A stretch of 64,000 bases of DNA from the NCBI RefSeq assembly GCF_902806995.1, contig NZ_LR777654.1:124001-188000 (forward strand), written 5' to 3'. The stretch is from Chlamydiifrater volucris. GTDB taxonomy: Bacteria; Chlamydiota; Chlamydiia; Chlamydiales; Chlamydiaceae. Within the stretch, counting starts at the first letter, position 1, and each line of letters starts with the position of its first letter. Made by a program: the position numbers and the translations under genes. Below the pieces are notes generated by a model, which was not told the origin of the DNA, made no database searches, and worked only from the letters and a program-made list of their open reading frames with translations. Below are positions 52,562-60,157 of this stretch, piece after piece.

Positions 52562-53602
52562 ATGGAAGGGGATCTTTTAGAAGGTAGAAGTAAACGGGTA
52601 GATGTTAACCAGAAATTTTTAATCAATTGTAACCAGGTTGATGTTAATCAGTTGGTGCCAATCAAGTACAAATGGGCTTGGGAGCATTACCTTAATGGTT
52701 GTGCCAATAATTGGCTTCCTACAGAAGTGTCCATGGCCAAAGATATCGAGATTTGGAAGTCTAATAGGTTGTCCGAGGATGAGCGTAGGGTGATTCTTCT
52801 AAATTTAGGTTTTTTTAGCACAGCTGAAAGTTTGGTAGGAAACAACATTGTTTTGGCGATATTTAAGCACGTAACTAATCCTGAAGCTAGACAATATCTT
52901 TTACGACAAGCTTTTGAGGAGGCAGTGCACACTCACACTTTTTTATATATCTGTGAGTCTCTGGGATTGGATGAAAGAGAAGTTTTTAATGCGTACAATG
53001 AGAGAGCTTCCATTAAAGCTAAAGATGATTTTCAAATGTCTTTAACGACTCACATTCTGGATCCTAATTTTTCTACTGATTCGGTAGAAGGGATAAAGGA
53101 TTTTATCAAAAATCTAGTTGGCTATTATGTCATTATGGAGGGGATATTCTTCTACAGTGGTTTTGTTATGGTATTGTCGTTCCATCGACAAAATAAGATG
53201 ACCGGGATCGGAGAACAGTACCAGTATATCCTTAGAGATGAGACCATTCATTTAAATTTTGGTATAGATTTGATCAACGGTATCAAGGAGGAAAATCCCG
53301 AGGTATGGACTCCCGAGTTGCAGCAAGAAATAGTTACTTTGATTGAAAGAGCTGTTGAGTTAGAGATTGCTTACGCGGAAGATTGTTTGCCCAGGGGTAT
53401 TTTAGGGCTTAAGTCTTCCATGTTTATAGATTATGTTCGACATATAGCTGACAGAAGATTAGAGAGAATAGGTCTTAAGCCTATTTACAACGCCAAAAAT
53501 CCGTTTCCTTGGATGAGTGAAACCATGGACTTAAACAAAGAGAAGAATTTCTTTGAAACTCGTGTTACAGAGTATCAAACTGCTGGTAGCTTAAATTGGT
53601 AA
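52562..53602 (+). CDS. nrdB: Ribonucleoside-diphosphate reductase, beta subunit, class Ic
   Basis: Small subunit that generates the radical for NrdA. The 346-residue protein has the four-helix metal site with E89 (TAES), E120 and H123 (EEAVHTH) and later EGIFFYSGF and DETIHLNFG ligands. The residue that is a radical tyrosine in ordinary class Ia enzymes is Phe127 (HTHTF), the defining mark of the class Ic manganese/iron enzyme first described in C. trachomatis. The ATG at 52562 follows AAAAGGAGG by five bases and yields the same length as the C. trachomatis protein; an upstream ATG at 52538 is less likely. It lies 24 bases after nrdA. Corresponds to CT_828. Confidence 0.97.
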   Translation: MEGDLLEGRSKRVDVNQKFLINCNQVDVNQLVPIKYKWAWEHYLNGCANNWLPTEVSMAKDIEIWKSNRLSEDERRVILLNLGFFSTAESLVGNNIVLAIFKHVTNPEARQYLLRQAFEEAVHTHTFLYICESLGLDEREVFNAYNERASIKAKDDFQMSLTTHILDPNFSTDSVEGIKDFIKNLVGYYVIMEGIFFYSGFVMVLSFHRQNKMTGIGEQYQYILRDETIHLNFGIDLINGIKEENPEVWTPELQQEIVTLIERAVELEIAYAEDCLPRGILGLKSSMFIDYVRHIADRRLERIGLKPIYNAKNPFPWMSETMDLNKEKNFFETRVTEYQTAGSLNW

Positions 53603-53621
53603 GAACCGATTTAGGAGTATG

Positions 53622-53648
53622 GCTCAACCGCACCATATGCAGTTGAGC
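53622..53648. other. Inverted repeat between nrdB and the converging exported-protein gene
   Basis: GCTCAACCGCA (53622-53632) pairs with TGCAGTTGAGC (53638-53648) with one mismatch. It lies between convergent stop codons and may end or stabilise transcripts, but there is no T-run on either strand. Confidence 0.5.
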
Positions 53649-53661
53649 TAGCTCTTGATTA

Positions 53662-54297
53662 CTAAAGATCGCTGCTGTTAACCGCTAATACATTTGTTGT
53701 GAGCACAATTTCTTCTTCCTTCTCGAAAAGAAAATCTTCTTCCTCCGCCAAGTTAACGTTTCCCTCGTCAATTGCAGCTTCGGCTGTTTCGGAAACCATG
53801 GTTAAGACCGTGTTTTCTTCCCCGAGGTCCAAGTAATTTTCGCGTGCCATTTTAATAATGGCTTGGCCAGCAGTTTCTTTTTCTTTCAAACATCTGATTT
53901 GCTTCATATACGACAAAATTTCCTCTTCGTTCATGAATTCATCAACGAGAAGTTGCTCTTCCGCTATTTCCGCTATTACATTCCATGCAGAGCCTTCTTT
54001 GATTTGTGCATCGAGCGAGCAAAGCGTTTCCATGTTTTTAGCTACTTCTAAAATATTTTCATAACATTCATTAAAAGTAGAGTGAGCATGTTTTGTTGGT
54101 TGCTTTTCTAGTTGATTTAAAGTGCTCAAAAAAACAGCTCCATCTTCTAAAGCCATATCTAAGAGACTTTGTAAGCTCCTACGAAACATATTTTGTTCTT
54201 TTGCAGTCATCGTTATCAGACATTCCTCGGATCCTAAACTTGTGTTAAAGGTTAGTGGAGCTAAAAGAATTGCAATTAAACAATAAAAATTTTTCAT
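53662..54297 (-). CDS. Exported acidic protein of unknown function
   Basis: A 211-residue protein that I do not recognise. The N-terminus MKNFYCLIAILLAPLTFNTS is a signal peptide. The mature part is rich in Glu, Ala and Leu, predicted mostly helical, with three cysteines (positions about 26, 79 and 93, plus CLKEKE later) and a strongly acidic stretch near the end (NLAEEEDFLFEKEEEIV). No lipobox or membrane anchor is obvious after the signal peptide, so it should be periplasmic, secreted or surface-attached. AAAGG lies before the ATG. It is a single gene between nrdB and trmB, a place where I recall no gene in C. trachomatis. It may be a lineage-specific host-interaction protein, but that is a guess. 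Confidence 0.7.
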   Translation of the reverse strand: MKNFYCLIAILLAPLTFNTSLGSEECLITMTAKEQNMFRRSLQSLLDMALEDGAVFLSTLNQLEKQPTKHAHSTFNECYENILEVAKNMETLCSLDAQIKEGSAWNVIAEIAEEQLLVDEFMNEEEILSYMKQIRCLKEKETAGQAIIKMARENYLDLGEENTVLTMVSETAEAAIDEGNVNLAEEEDFLFEKEEEIVLTTNVLAVNSSDL

Positions 54298-54480
54298 AAA
54301 AACCTTTTATTTTAACAAGCTTGTCGGCATAGTTTAGTATTAATTTGTGTTTTTTTCGATTAAATAAAATTATTTGCATACCTTTTCGTTTTATTTTTGT
54401 GACATTTTCCCAATCGTATTGGCCGAAAATTCATATATGTTTATAGTCTCACACTCTTTAACTAGAATCGTTGGTATTCT

Positions 54481-55158
54481 GTGAGACCCAAAGATTTACC
54501 GCTTCCATTCGACAGAAGTCGACAACACATCCTTATTAGAGATGGGATTTTATTCATTCCTTCTTACTCAACATCAAAGTTAGACGAGCAGTTTGTTATG
54601 CCCTCTTGGGAAGAATTATTCCCAGGAAGCAATCCTATTTGTTGTGAGGTTTGTTCGGGAAATGGAGACTGGGTTATAGACCAAGCTGAAAAATTTTCTT
54701 ATAAGAATTGGGTTGCTGTTGAAAGAAGGTTTGATAGAATCCGGAAAATTTGGTCAAAAAGGGAGAACAGGGGATTGCAGAATCTTTTTCTGGTATGTGG
54801 TGATGCACAAACATTTCTCAAAGATTTTGTTCCCAAAGCTTCTTTCAGCGAGGTGCATGTTAATTTTCCAGATCCATGGCCCAAGCCTAGGCACCATAAG
54901 CATCGATTGTTTCAAACAGCTTTTGTAGATGATCTGTCTAAATCTATGTGTGCTAGGGGGATATTATCCGTAGTTACAGATCATATAGAGTTTTTAGAGG
55001 CCTCCTTGATTGCTATTATGAAAAAATTTTCTCCCCAACAACTACAGCCCTATTACGAAGAAATAGAAACCAATTATGGGAATTCTTGGTTTGAAAACCT
55101 ATGGAGAATGAAGGGGAAGAAGATCTTTCGAGCCAGATTTGAAAACGATGGGATATAG
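54481..55158 (+). CDS. trmB: tRNA (guanine-N7-)-methyltransferase TrmB
   Basis: Methylates G46 in the variable loop of tRNAs. The 225-residue class I SAM-dependent enzyme has CEVCSGNGDWVIDQAEKF (SAM loop), NWVAVERRFDRIRKIWSKRE and the signature VNFPDPWPKPRHHKHRLFQ with the catalytic Asp. The start is a GTG (GTG AGA CCC AAA), consistent with the family N-terminus. Its final codons overlap the 3' end of a tRNA-Val gene on the other strand by 10 bases. Corresponds to CT_829. Confidence 0.93.
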   Translation: MRPKDLPLPFDRSRQHILIRDGILFIPSYSTSKLDEQFVMPSWEELFPGSNPICCEVCSGNGDWVIDQAEKFSYKNWVAVERRFDRIRKIWSKRENRGLQNLFLVCGDAQTFLKDFVPKASFSEVHVNFPDPWPKPRHHKHRLFQTAFVDDLSKSMCARGILSVVTDHIEFLEASLIAIMKKFSPQQLQPYYEEIETNYGNSWFENLWRMKGKKIFRARFENDGI

Positions 55159-55222
55159 CTGACTTGAACAGCTGACCTTCACGATGTCAACGTGACGCTC
55201 TAACCAACTGAGCTAATACCCC
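55149..55222 (-). tRNA. tRNA-Val (anticodon GAC)
   Basis: A complete 74-base cloverleaf on the minus strand. Acceptor GGGGTAT pairs with ATATCCC (one G-U), D arm GCTC...GAGC, anticodon stem TCACG/CGTGA around TTGACAT with GAC, T arm AGCTG-TTCAAGT-CAGCT, discriminator A. No CCA is encoded. The 3' acceptor strand lies within the last codons and stop of trmB on the opposite strand. Confidence 0.95.
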
Positions 55223-55332
55223 AGACCACGAGGGATGTTACCATGAGAAATCTTATCTTTTCAATTCAAAAATCTAAAAGATTTTGAAAATAGTAAGCAC
55301 TTTTTGCAAAAATTTTAGTCGGGTTTTTTGTT

Positions 55333-55902
55333 ATGAAGACATTTTTTTCTAATGTGGTGTCGGTGGCTCATCGTTTGTTTTCAGAGTTTTTAGTCCCCGG
55401 AGATGTGGCTGTAGATGCCACATGCGGTAATGGCAAGGACATCCTCATAATGGCCAAGCTTTTGAAAGGTAAAGGAAAAATTATCGGTTACGATATTCAG
55501 CAAGAAGCATTGATCAAGTCTCAGGTGGCTTTCAATGCCTTGTTGAGTAAAGAGGAGGCTAACATTATCCTATTGAAGCATGGCTCTCACGTTTGTTTGG
55601 ATGAGAAAGGAGCCAAGTTATTTCATTACAATTTAGGGTATTTACCTGGAGGAAATCACGATATTACAACTGTTACGGAAGACACCATTGTCAGTTTAAA
55701 CAAAGCGTTAGATCTTCTTCATCCAGAGGGAATTATTACAGTTATCTGTTATCCTGGACATGAAGAAGGAAAAAGAGAAAAAGAAGCAGTAGAATCGTTT
55801 GCTGAAGCTTTAGATCCAGGGGCTTGGACAGTAGTTCTTCGTAAAATGGTGAATCGAAGCTTAGCTCCGGAACTATTTGTTTTTAAAAGAAATGTCTTAT
55901 GA
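55333..55902 (+). CDS. Class I SAM-dependent methyltransferase (YtqB/rRNA methylase-like)
   Basis: A 189-residue protein with the SAM-binding pattern VAVDATCGNGKDILIMAKLL, the acidic residue of strand 2 in IIGYDIQQEA, and NLGYLPGGNHDITTVTEDT, which is characteristic of the YtqB/MraW2 family. In other bacteria members of this family are RNA methyltransferases; the substrate here is unknown. The ATG has no strong ribosome-binding site. The gene converges on murB with 13 bases between. Corresponds to CT_830. Confidence 0.85.
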   Translation: MKTFFSNVVSVAHRLFSEFLVPGDVAVDATCGNGKDILIMAKLLKGKGKIIGYDIQQEALIKSQVAFNALLSKEEANIILLKHGSHVCLDEKGAKLFHYNLGYLPGGNHDITTVTEDTIVSLNKALDLLHPEGIITVICYPGHEEGKREKEAVESFAEALDPGAWTVVLRKMVNRSLAPELFVFKRNVL

Positions 55903-55915
55903 AGTTCGCCAGGGA

Positions 55916-56800
55916 CTATCTGTGGGGAATGATAAGGACTTCTTCTTGTAGGGAGAAACCGCGTTTTTGTGCGGCTTCTTTTGCTAATTCGATAAGTTTT
56001 AAAATGTCCTTTGCTTTGGCAGCACCTTTGTTGACAATAAAATTAGCATGCGTTGGGGATATGACAGCATCGCCAACACTTAGCCCTTTTAGGCCGCATT
56101 CTTCGATGAGCTTTCCTGCAGGCACCTCTTTTGAAGGATTCCGAAAAATACATCCAGCGGAAAGTTGTTTATAAGGCTGAGTCTTCATCCTTTTTTCCCT
56201 GTAGGAGTTTTCTAAGACAGAAGAATCAGGGTTGTGATACAACTGGAACTCTGCGCTCAGTATAAATTCTGGGAATTTTTGGAACCGCGATGAACGGTAG
56301 CCAAAACTTAACTCGGGTTTTCCATAAGACACGATTTCTCCGTTTTGGTTAATTACTTTAACTCTCACAACAGTATCTGCAGTTGCTTGCTTTTGTACTC
56401 CAGCATTCATGAAAACAGCTCCGCCCACTGATCCAGGGATTCCTGAGGCAAACTCTAAGCCGCCTAATTTTTTCGAGACTGTGTACCGTCCTAAAGAAGC
56501 GAAAGAATGCCCAGAACAGACTTCTAACAAAGTAGAGGTTAAAAATTTTTTTTTATTAATATTATTGAGTAGAACTAGCCCGCGAAATCCTAGATCATCG
56601 AATAGACAATTAGAACCTTTTCCTAAAATAAAGTAGGGGAGGGGAGTTTGACGTAAGAAACGGAAAACTTCCACAGCTTCCTCTGCTGTAGTAATTGCTT
56701 TAAAAAATTTTGCAGGGCCTCCTACTCGAAATGTAGAATATTTACTTAAGGGAACTTCTCTCTTCACAGGAAAGGGGAAGGCAGGGCTTGGTTTACACAT
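55916..56800 (-). CDS. murB: UDP-N-acetylenolpyruvoylglucosamine reductase MurB
   Basis: Reduces UDP-GlcNAc-enolpyruvate to UDP-MurNAc, a step in making the division-septum peptidoglycan. The 294-residue FAD protein has YSTFRVGGPAKFF, ILGKGSNCLFDD, EFASGIPGSVGGAVFMNAG (FAD pyrophosphate loop) and the catalytic Ser in QLSAGCIFRNP, with the Glu contained in the C-terminal EEVLIIPHR region. It lacks the extra loop of E. coli type I, fitting type II. nusB lies 21 bases upstream in the same direction. Corresponds to CT_831. Confidence 0.95.
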   Translation of the reverse strand: MCKPSPAFPFPVKREVPLSKYSTFRVGGPAKFFKAITTAEEAVEVFRFLRQTPLPYFILGKGSNCLFDDLGFRGLVLLNNINKKKFLTSTLLEVCSGHSFASLGRYTVSKKLGGLEFASGIPGSVGGAVFMNAGVQKQATADTVVRVKVINQNGEIVSYGKPELSFGYRSSRFQKFPEFILSAEFQLYHNPDSSVLENSYREKRMKTQPYKQLSAGCIFRNPSKEVPAGKLIEECGLKGLSVGDAVISPTHANFIVNKGAAKAKDILKLIELAKEAAQKRGFSLQEEVLIIPHR

Positions 56801-56821
56801 GTGGCATATCTAATCAAAGAA

Positions 56822-57331
56822 TTAGTTGGTCTTTAGGTTAGAAGGAAAAGAGATTCTAGTAAATGTTAAGGAATGATTTTTTTGAAAGATAGAGTCGAGT
56901 ACGGCGTGAACGAAAGCCGAGGCTGGTGGGTGACCAAATTTTTTTGTTAATCTAATAGCTTCAGAAATAAGTACGGCATCGGCAGCAGGAGAATCATTAG
57001 CGGAAAAACGCTCATAACAAATGAGTCGGAGGACATTTTTCTCCAATCGAGAAACTTTCTCTTGATGGCTTCCTTCTATATTTTCTCTTAGGAGGTCGTC
57101 GAGAGAATTTTTATTGTCGATGACAGCTGACGCCATAGAAAAAGCGCTGAGGACATGTCTTTTGGAAACGCGCACCTCCCGCATGACCATAGGAATAACT
57201 TCATCTTCCTGGCCGGAAACGTCCATGGCAAAAAGGATCTGTAAAGTTATCTCCCGAAACTTAGTTTGTGGGATAGAGCTGTGACAAGACTCTACGCTAA
57301 AAGGAACTCCCTTTGTAGCAGGCGCAGCCAT
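56822..57331 (-). CDS. nusB: Transcription antitermination factor NusB
   Basis: Binds boxA RNA with S10 and supports rRNA antitermination. The 169-residue helical protein shows KFREITLQILFAMDVS near the start, RLEKNVLRLICYERFSAND, VLISEAIRLTKKFGHPPASAFVHAVLDSI, the conserved NusB segments. The ATG at 57331 follows AGGTG and matches the family length; the frame is open 15 codons upstream with a hydrophobic lead that is not expected in this cytosolic protein. murB follows after 21 bases. Corresponds to CT_832. Confidence 0.92.
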   Translation of the reverse strand: MAAPATKGVPFSVESCHSSIPQTKFREITLQILFAMDVSGQEDEVIPMVMREVRVSKRHVLSAFSMASAVIDNKNSLDDLLRENIEGSHQEKVSRLEKNVLRLICYERFSANDSPAADAVLISEAIRLTKKFGHPPASAFVHAVLDSIFQKNHSLTFTRISFPSNLKTN

Positions 57332-57701
57332 TAAAACACCTGTGTAAAAAAAGAATCTGATTTTTGTAACAAACAACCACTTGCAACGACCCTGGGAAAG
57401 CTCGTGCTTTTTGACCGAGGGATGGAGGAGACGATTTTAATTATTGGGAAACTTTATTTGCAATAATGAATTTCTATCCAAAACTTCTATAAAACTAATT
57501 TTTTACTTCTAAAGGTTTTCTTTTCAAAAGAGATGCCTCTTACTCGAGAAGTAACAGATTTTCGATTGATTTTCTTTTCATAATAAACTAAGATCTTCCC
57601 CTTCTTGAAAGGGACTTTTTTGTCTCGGAGAGTGGGAGTATGAGTGTTGGGACTGCCCAACGGTGCGGTTAAGGTTCTCAAAATATAATTGCAGGATAAA
57701 A
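57332..57701 (+). promoter_or_regulatory. nusB/infC divergent region with possible infC leader structures
   Basis: About 370 bases without a supported gene. A terminator-like element (CCCTT/AAGGG stem at 57599-57613, then six T at 57616-57621) precedes a hairpin GTTGGG-ACTG-CCCAAC at 57646-57661. Both lie before infC. Farther upstream TTACTTCT (57503-57510) could pair with AGAAGTAA (57547-57554). The layout would suit attenuation of the infC-rpmI-rplT operon, but this is inference. Confidence 0.4.
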
Positions 57702-58259
57702 GTGGCTGTCAATCTGAAAGTTAATAAGCAAATTCGTGCTCCTAAGGTTAGAGTAATCGGGGTTGGTGGAGAGCAAATGGGGGTTGTTTCCATCAAAGAG
57801 GCTCTCGATATGGCCAGGGAAGCAGATCTAGATTTAGTAGAGGTTGCGTCCAATAGTGAGCCTCCCGTCTGTAAGATCATGGATTACGGAAAGTACCGAT
57901 ATGACCTCACTAAAAAGGAAAAAGACAATAAGAAAGCCCAACATCAGGTTCGTGTCAAGGAAGTTAAGCTTAAGCCGAACATTGATGAGAATGATTTTAT
58001 GACAAAATCCAAGCAAGCTAGGGCTTTTTTGGAAAAAGGAAATAAGGTTAAGATTACTTGTACCTTCCGGGGGCGGGAATTGGCTTACCCAGAGCATGGT
58101 CATAGAGTTGTTCAGCGTATGAGCCAGCTCCTAGAGGATGTTGGGGGAGTGGAGGCTGAACCTAAGTTGACAGGTAGGTCTTTGAGCTGCGTCGTCGCTC
58201 CTGTGACAGTAAAAACTAGAAAAAAACAGGAAAGAATACATGCCCAAGATGAAAAGTAA
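57702..58259 (+). CDS. infC: Translation initiation factor IF-3
   Basis: Prevents subunit joining and checks the start codon-anticodon pair. The 185-residue protein starts at a GTG ([26 protein letters not shown]) preceded by AGGAT. It contains [40 protein letters not shown] and the C-domain [17 protein letters not shown] with VTCTF-like and [10 protein letters not shown] segments. A GTG at 57663 is in frame but lies within the leader. Non-ATG starts are typical for infC because IF-3 represses its own message that way; here GTG is the strict reading. Its end overlaps rpmI by 20 bases. Corresponds to CT_833. Confidence 0.94.
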   Translation: MAVNLKVNKQIRAPKVRVIGVGGEQMGVVSIKEALDMAREADLDLVEVASNSEPPVCKIMDYGKYRYDLTKKEKDNKKAQHQVRVKEVKLKPNIDENDFMTKSKQARAFLEKGNKVKITCTFRGRELAYPEHGHRVVQRMSQLLEDVGGVEAEPKLTGRSLSCVVAPVTVKTRKKQERIHAQDEK

Positions 58260-58434
58260 CAAATCTGTGAGGTCTCGTTTCAAATTGACGGGCACAGGAA
58301 AATTGCTCAGGACTTGTCCTGGGAAGAGGCATAAGTTGACTAAGAAGTCTTCTCAAGCTAAAAGAAATCTCTCCAAGCGTCCTGTGATGGATGAGTCTCA
58401 AGTAAAAATGTATAAACGTATGATGCTCGCTTAG
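58240..58434 (+). CDS. rpmI: 50S ribosomal protein L35
   Basis: A 64-residue basic protein, starting [20 protein letters not shown] and containing the [17 protein letters not shown] segment, both typical of L35. Its start lies inside the last codons of infC (20-base overlap), which points to translational coupling. rplT follows after 32 bases. Confidence 0.96.
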   Translation: MPKMKSNKSVRSRFKLTGTGKLLRTCPGKRHKLTKKSSQAKRNLSKRPVMDESQVKMYKRMMLA

Positions 58435-58466
58435 TTCGAGTGTTTTGCAAGGATGGTTTTTAACGT

Positions 58467-58832
58467 ATGGTACGTGCAACAGGTTCAGTAGCTTCTCGTC
58501 GTCGTCGCAAGCGCATCTTGAAGCAGGCTAAAGGGTTTTGGGGGGATAGGAAAGGACACTACAGACAGTCTTGCTCGGCTGTCATGAGAGCTATGGCTTT
58601 CAATTACATGCATCGAAAAGATCGAAAAGGGGATTTTCGTCGTCTCTGGATTACCCGTTTGAATGTGGCTTCCAGGATCAATGGGCTTTCTTATAGTCGA
58701 TTAATAAATGGGTTAAAGCTTTCTGGAATTTCTCTAAATAGAAAAATGCTTTCTGAAATGGCTATACACAATCCTGAGGCATTCTCTCGAGTGGCCAGCG
58801 AAGCTAAAAGAGCTCTTGAGGCTGCGGTCTAG
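58467..58832 (+). CDS. rplT: 50S ribosomal protein L20
   Basis: Assembles early onto 23S rRNA and in several bacteria represses its own operon by binding the leader. The 121-residue protein has ASRRRRKRILKQAKGFWGDR, AFNYMHRKDRKGDFRRLW and INGLSYSRLINGLKLSGISL, the usual family segments. It completes infC-rpmI-rplT. pheS follows after 18 bases. Confidence 0.97.
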   Translation: MVRATGSVASRRRRKRILKQAKGFWGDRKGHYRQSCSAVMRAMAFNYMHRKDRKGDFRRLWITRLNVASRINGLSYSRLINGLKLSGISLNRKMLSEMAIHNPEAFSRVASEAKRALEAAV

Positions 58833-58850
58833 AGTAATACGAGATTCTTT

Positions 58851-59879
58851 ATGAGTATCGAAGAACGGGTATCCTCTGTTCGTAGGGACTTTTCTGCGGA
58901 AATTAGTAGTGCTAAGAGTTCTGAGGAGCTTGCTGATATTAGAGTTAGGTATCTTGGGAAAAAGGGGATTTTCCGTAATTTTTCTGAGGAACTCAAGAAG
59001 GTTCCGCCAGAAGAGAGGCCCTCCTTGGGAGCCTTGATCAACTCCTGCAAAGCTTTTATCGAGGAAGAGATATCTAGCGTTTCGGAGAAGTTCCTTGAAG
59101 AAGAGGAATATAAGAGGTTTTTTTCCGAAAGGATAGACGTGACTCTTCCCGGAGAGGCCTGTTTTTCCGGAGGGGAGCATGTTTTGAAAAAGACTCTTCG
59201 CGAAGTCGTCGATATTTTTGTTTCCTTAGGCTTTTCTATTCAGGAAGCGCCAAACATTGAGAGTGAAGCTAATAATTTTTCTCTTTTGAATTTCCCCGAT
59301 GATCACCCAGCTCGGCAAATGCATGACACTTTTTACTTAGATGAGAAGACCTTGTTGCGCACCCATACTTCAAATGTTCAAGCTAGGGAATTGAAAAGAA
59401 GTCAAAGCAAAAGGATGAAGGTCGTAGCTCCGGGGCTATGTTTCAGAAATGAGGATGTGTCTTCTAGATCTCATATGATGTTTCATCAGATAGAGGCTTT
59501 CCTTATAGATGAAAACGTTAGTATGGTGGATCTTATCGTGGTTCTCCGAGAAGTTTTTCAAAGGTTTTTTAATAAAAATGTGCGCTTGAAGTTTCGCCAT
59601 AGCTACTTTCCTTTTGTAGAACCCGGTGTCGAAGTAGACGTATCTTGCATAGAATGTGCGGAAAAGGGATGCTCTCTGTGCAAGAATACGGGATGGCTAG
59701 AGGTCGCTGGCGCGGGGATGATACATCCAAATGTATTGTGCAAAGGAGGGGCAGACCCGGAGAAACTTTCTGGTTATGCTCTAGGAATGGGAATAGAGCG
59801 ACTTGTTATGTTGCGTCACGGTATACCAGATATTCGACTGTTTTTTGAAAATGATGTTAAGTTTTTGAAGCAGTTTTAG
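58851..59879 (+). CDS. pheS: Phenylalanyl-tRNA synthetase, alpha subunit
   Basis: Class II synthetase subunit; the beta subunit PheT is not in this window, so the genes are split as in other chlamydiae. The 342-residue protein has an N-terminal coiled coil, VRYLGKKGIFRNFSEELKK, the class II motif 2 region DEKTLLRTHTSNVQARELKR, RMKVVAPGLCFRNEDVSSRSH, and motif 3 GYALGMGIERLVMLRHGIPD. A cysteine cluster CIECAEKGCSLCKN (about residues 264-280) lies in the loop where other bacterial enzymes may bind metal; it is noted without functional claim. It follows rplT by 18 bases. Corresponds to CT_836. Confidence 0.96.
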   Translation: MSIEERVSSVRRDFSAEISSAKSSEELADIRVRYLGKKGIFRNFSEELKKVPPEERPSLGALINSCKAFIEEEISSVSEKFLEEEEYKRFFSERIDVTLPGEACFSGGEHVLKKTLREVVDIFVSLGFSIQEAPNIESEANNFSLLNFPDDHPARQMHDTFYLDEKTLLRTHTSNVQARELKRSQSKRMKVVAPGLCFRNEDVSSRSHMMFHQIEAFLIDENVSMVDLIVVLREVFQRFFNKNVRLKFRHSYFPFVEPGVEVDVSCIECAEKGCSLCKNTGWLEVAGAGMIHPNVLCKGGADPEKLSGYALGMGIERLVMLRHGIPDIRLFFENDVKFLKQF

Positions 59880-59900
59880 TATAGTTGTTATCTCTCTTAT

Positions 59901-59985
59901 GGAAGAATGGCAGAGCGGTTTAATGCACCTGTCTTGAAAACAGGAGATCTGAAAGGATCCGGGGGTTCGAATCCCTCTTCTTCCG
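59901..59985 (+). tRNA. tRNA-Ser (anticodon TGA)
   Basis: A class II tRNA of 85 bases with a long variable arm. Acceptor GGAAGAA pairs with TTCTTCC, anticodon stem CCTGT/ACAGG encloses CTTGAAA with TGA, the variable arm includes AGATCTGAAAGGATCC, and the T arm is GGGGG-TTCGAAT-CCCTC. Discriminator G fits serine. It lies between pheS and the large unknown protein gene. Confidence 0.95.
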
Positions 59986-60157
59986 GTTTTTCCTTATTTT
60001 TTCTCTCTCTTTTCCTTTCTTTTTTAGTTGATTGTGTTTTTTGTTCTTTTTTATCAATTTTGAATTAATTGATAATAATATTATTTTTTTGATAAATTAA
60101 ATAATTATTCTTTAGTTTAGCTTTTTATATTTTTTGTTCCATGTCGGGGGGATGGCT

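Noticed and set aside
57487-57880. Short reverse-strand frames before and over infC
   Set aside because: They overlap the infC leader and coding region, with no recognisable protein.
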